NCBI RefSeq assembly: GCF_041261445.1
Contig: NZ_JBGCCU010000027.1
Coordinates: 62,001 to 126,000, forward strand
Origin: Catenulispora sp. EB89
GTDB lineage: Bacteria; Actinomycetota; Actinomycetes; Streptomycetales; Catenulisporaceae
Direction: 5' to 3'
Length of the DNA: 64,000 bases
The position numbers were made by a program, and so were the translations under genes. Under the pieces are notes generated by a model. That model searched no databases. It was not told the DNA's origin and worked only from the letters and a program-made list of their open reading frames with translations. Position 1 is the first letter of the stretch, and each line of letters opens with the position of its first letter. Shown here piece by piece: positions 62,370-64,000 of this stretch.

Positions 62370-63749
62370 ATGGACAAGATCCCTCCTGCGGCGGTCGCCG
62401 ACCTGAAGGCCTTGCTGGGCGAGCGCGTGCTCACCGAAGCCGGAGCGCTGGCCGCGTACGGCCGGGACGCCACTCCGCTGTTCCGGCACGCGCCGGACGT
62501 CGTGGTGCAGCCGCTGACGACCGAGGAGGTCGCCGGGGTGATGCGGATCGCGACGCGGCACCGGGTGCCGGTCACCACGCGCGGGGCCGGGACGAACCTG
62601 TGCGCGGCGACCGTGCCGCTGTCCGGCGGGATCGTGCTGTCCACGACGCGGATGACCGCGCTGCTGGAGGTCAGCCGCGACGAGATGCTGGCGGTGTGCC
62701 AGCCGGGGGTCACGGCCGGCGCGTTGAACCTCGCGGCTTCCACCGTGGGCCTGATCTACGTCCCGGACCCGGGCAGCAAGGAGGCCTCGACGGTCGGCGG
62801 CAACGTCGCCACCTGCGCCGGCGGACTCCGAGGGCTGAAATACGGCGTCACCCGCCAGTACGTGCTCGGCCTGGAGGCGGTCCTGCCGGACGGCGAGGTC
62901 ATCCGCACCGGCGGCCGCCTGGTGAAGGACGTCGCCGGCTACGACCTGACCCGCCTGCTGGTCGGCTCCGAGGGTACCCTGGCGGTGATCACCGAGATCA
63001 CCATGGCCCTGGTCCCGACCCCCGCCGCCGCGCGCTACGGCGTGGCCTACTTCGAGACCATGACCGACGCCGCCGAAGCGGTCCGCGACATCGTCGCCAC
63101 CGGCCCGGCCCCGGCCACCCTGGAGTTCATGGACGCGGTCTGCGTCGCCGCCGTCGAGGACTTCGCCCACCTCGGCCTGCGCCTGGACGCCGGGGCGCTG
63201 CTGCTGTTCGGCGACGACGGCGAACCCGACGCCGTCGACCGCTCCCTGTCCCGCATGGCCGAGGTCTGCGCCAAGAATGCCACCCAGATCGAACTCGCCG
63301 AGTCGGTGGCCGCCGCCGAGGACCTGCTCGCCGCCCGCCGCTGCAACCTCCCGGCCCTGGCCCGCAGCGGCAGCATGACGATCCTGGAGGACGTGACCGT
63401 GCCCCGGCCCAAGCTGGCCGAAATGGTCGCCTTCATCGCCGCCACGGCACAGAAGCACGGCGTCCGCATCGGCACCTTCGGCCACGCCGGCGACGGCAAC
63501 CTGCACCCTACCGCCGTCGTCGACGCCGACGACCCGGCCGAGACCGAAGCAGCCATGGCAGCCTTCGACGAGATCTTCCGCCACGCGGTGGATCTCGGCG
63601 GTACGATCACCGGCGAACACGGCGTGGGGGCGGCGAAGCTGCCCTACCTGGAACACCGATTGGGGCCCGAGCAGATGGCGCTGCTGCGACGGATCAAGGC
63701 CGCCTTCGACCCCCTGGGTCTGCTGAACCCCGGGAAGCTGGGCTCATGA
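62370..63749 (+). CDS. glcD: FAD-linked oxidase, glycolate oxidase subunit GlcD-like
   Basis: 459 residues of the FAD_binding_4/FAD-oxidase_C type. The FAD domain shows [20 protein letters not shown] (about 65-84), [20 protein letters not shown] (about 133-152) and [19 protein letters not shown]. The C-terminal domain has [14 protein letters not shown] (about 371-384) and [10 protein letters not shown] with the catalytic His pair. It oxidises glycolate or a similar 2-hydroxy acid such as D-lactate. The stop overlaps the next ATG (ATGA), coupling it to the iron-sulfur subunit. Confidence 0.88.
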   Translation: MDKIPPAAVADLKALLGERVLTEAGALAAYGRDATPLFRHAPDVVVQPLTTEEVAGVMRIATRHRVPVTTRGAGTNLCAATVPLSGGIVLSTTRMTALLEVSRDEMLAVCQPGVTAGALNLAASTVGLIYVPDPGSKEASTVGGNVATCAGGLRGLKYGVTRQYVLGLEAVLPDGEVIRTGGRLVKDVAGYDLTRLLVGSEGTLAVITEITMALVPTPAAARYGVAYFETMTDAAEAVRDIVATGPAPATLEFMDAVCVAAVEDFAHLGLRLDAGALLLFGDDGEPDAVDRSLSRMAEVCAKNATQIELAESVAAAEDLLAARRCNLPALARSGSMTILEDVTVPRPKLAEMVAFIAATAQKHGVRIGTFGHAGDGNLHPTAVVDADDPAETEAAMAAFDEIFRHAVDLGGTITGEHGVGAAKLPYLEHRLGPEQMALLRRIKAAFDPLGLLNPGKLGS

Positions 63750-64000
63750 GCGAGGAAGCCACCTCCAACAGCATCTTCACCAAAGACCTCCTCGACGCCT
63801 GCATCTCCTGTGGCTTCTGCCTCCCGGCCTGCCCGACCTACGCGCTCACCGGCCAAGAACAGTCCTCCCCGCGCGGCCGCATCACCCTGATGCGCCTGCT
63901 CGAAACCGGCGACCTCGCGCCCGACGATCCCACTCTCGCCGAGGAGTCCTCGCTCTGCCTGGGCTGCCGCGCCTGCGAGACCGTCTGCCCGGCCGGCGTC
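63746..64000 (+). CDS. glcF: Glycolate oxidase iron-sulfur subunit GlcF-like (3' partial)
   Basis: The first 85 residues are visible; the gene runs off the window. Two 4Fe-4S motifs are present, [14 protein letters not shown] (about 21-34) and [14 protein letters not shown] (about 71-84), with [10 protein letters not shown] between them, as in GlcF/LutA-type subunits. It should take electrons from the FAD subunit encoded upstream and pass them to the quinone pool. Start by ATGA overlap with glcD. Confidence 0.88.
   Translation, partial: MSEEATSNSIFTKDLLDACISCGFCLPACPTYALTGQEQSSPRGRITLMRLLETGDLAPDDPTLAEESSLCLGCRACETVCPAGV

Overview
The window is about 64 kb of very GC-rich chromosome from an actinomycete (Actinomycetota), probably a mycelium-forming lineage near Streptomyces or Catenulispora. 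The evidence is the strong third-position GC, GTG starts, a conservon (cvnABCD), the proteasome-linked pafB-pafC-tatA-tatC-helY gene order, and the xerD-parA-scpA-scpB-rluB and aroH-tyrA blocks typical of that group. No rRNA, tRNA, CRISPR array, intact transposase or prophage was seen. At least sixteen start codons sit 6-8 nt downstream of a TANNNT -10 hexamer, so leaderless mRNAs appear common, and I used this to choose several starts.

Layout. 1-3.7 kb: two FKBP prolyl isomerases, a LysE exporter, an RskA-like anti-sigma domain protein and a DUF3866 protein. 3.8-13 kb: DNA-damage regulators pafB/pafC, a zinc-ribbon protein, a small membrane protein, tatA, tatC, a lipid kinase, the helicase helY and a hydrolase. 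13.0-14.4 kb: a gene-free stretch holding a 1.09 kb inverted repeat whose two arms each carry a stem-loop of about 160 bp. The loops are conserved and the stems covary, which makes this the best candidate for an undescribed element. 14.4-17 kb: a FEN-type exonuclease and an alanine symporter. 17.1-23.3 kb: a polyamine-type binding lipoprotein translationally coupled to a complete conservon, which may form one signalling unit. 23.4-27.3 kb: a DUF3800 remnant, rtcB, alanine dehydrogenase and a membrane protein with a PYQGQQ tail.

27.4-34.4 kb: chromosome maintenance (xerD, parA, a ribbon-helix-helix-like protein, scpA, scpB), a septum-formation-like protein and an rRNA pseudouridine synthase. 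34.4-46.4 kb: an MFS exporter with a divergent regulator, aroH-tyrA, a YhaO/YhaN (SbcDC-like) nuclease pair, a DUF445 protein, an epimerase and an unknown protein. 46.5-50.6 kb: a lactonase and a probable copper cluster (permease, DUF6153-like protein, His/Met-rich lipoprotein, CopZ-like chaperone) with CsoR-like operators. 50.7-55 kb: etfB-etfA-etfD, which should carry electrons from acyl-CoA dehydrogenases to the membrane; EtfA is interrupted by a Ser-Gly microsatellite. 55-64 kb: HAD and alpha/beta hydrolases, lipoamide dehydrogenase, a DUF574-type methyltransferase, a PAS-GGDEF-EAL protein, another hydrolase, and glcD followed by the start of glcF, which runs off the window.
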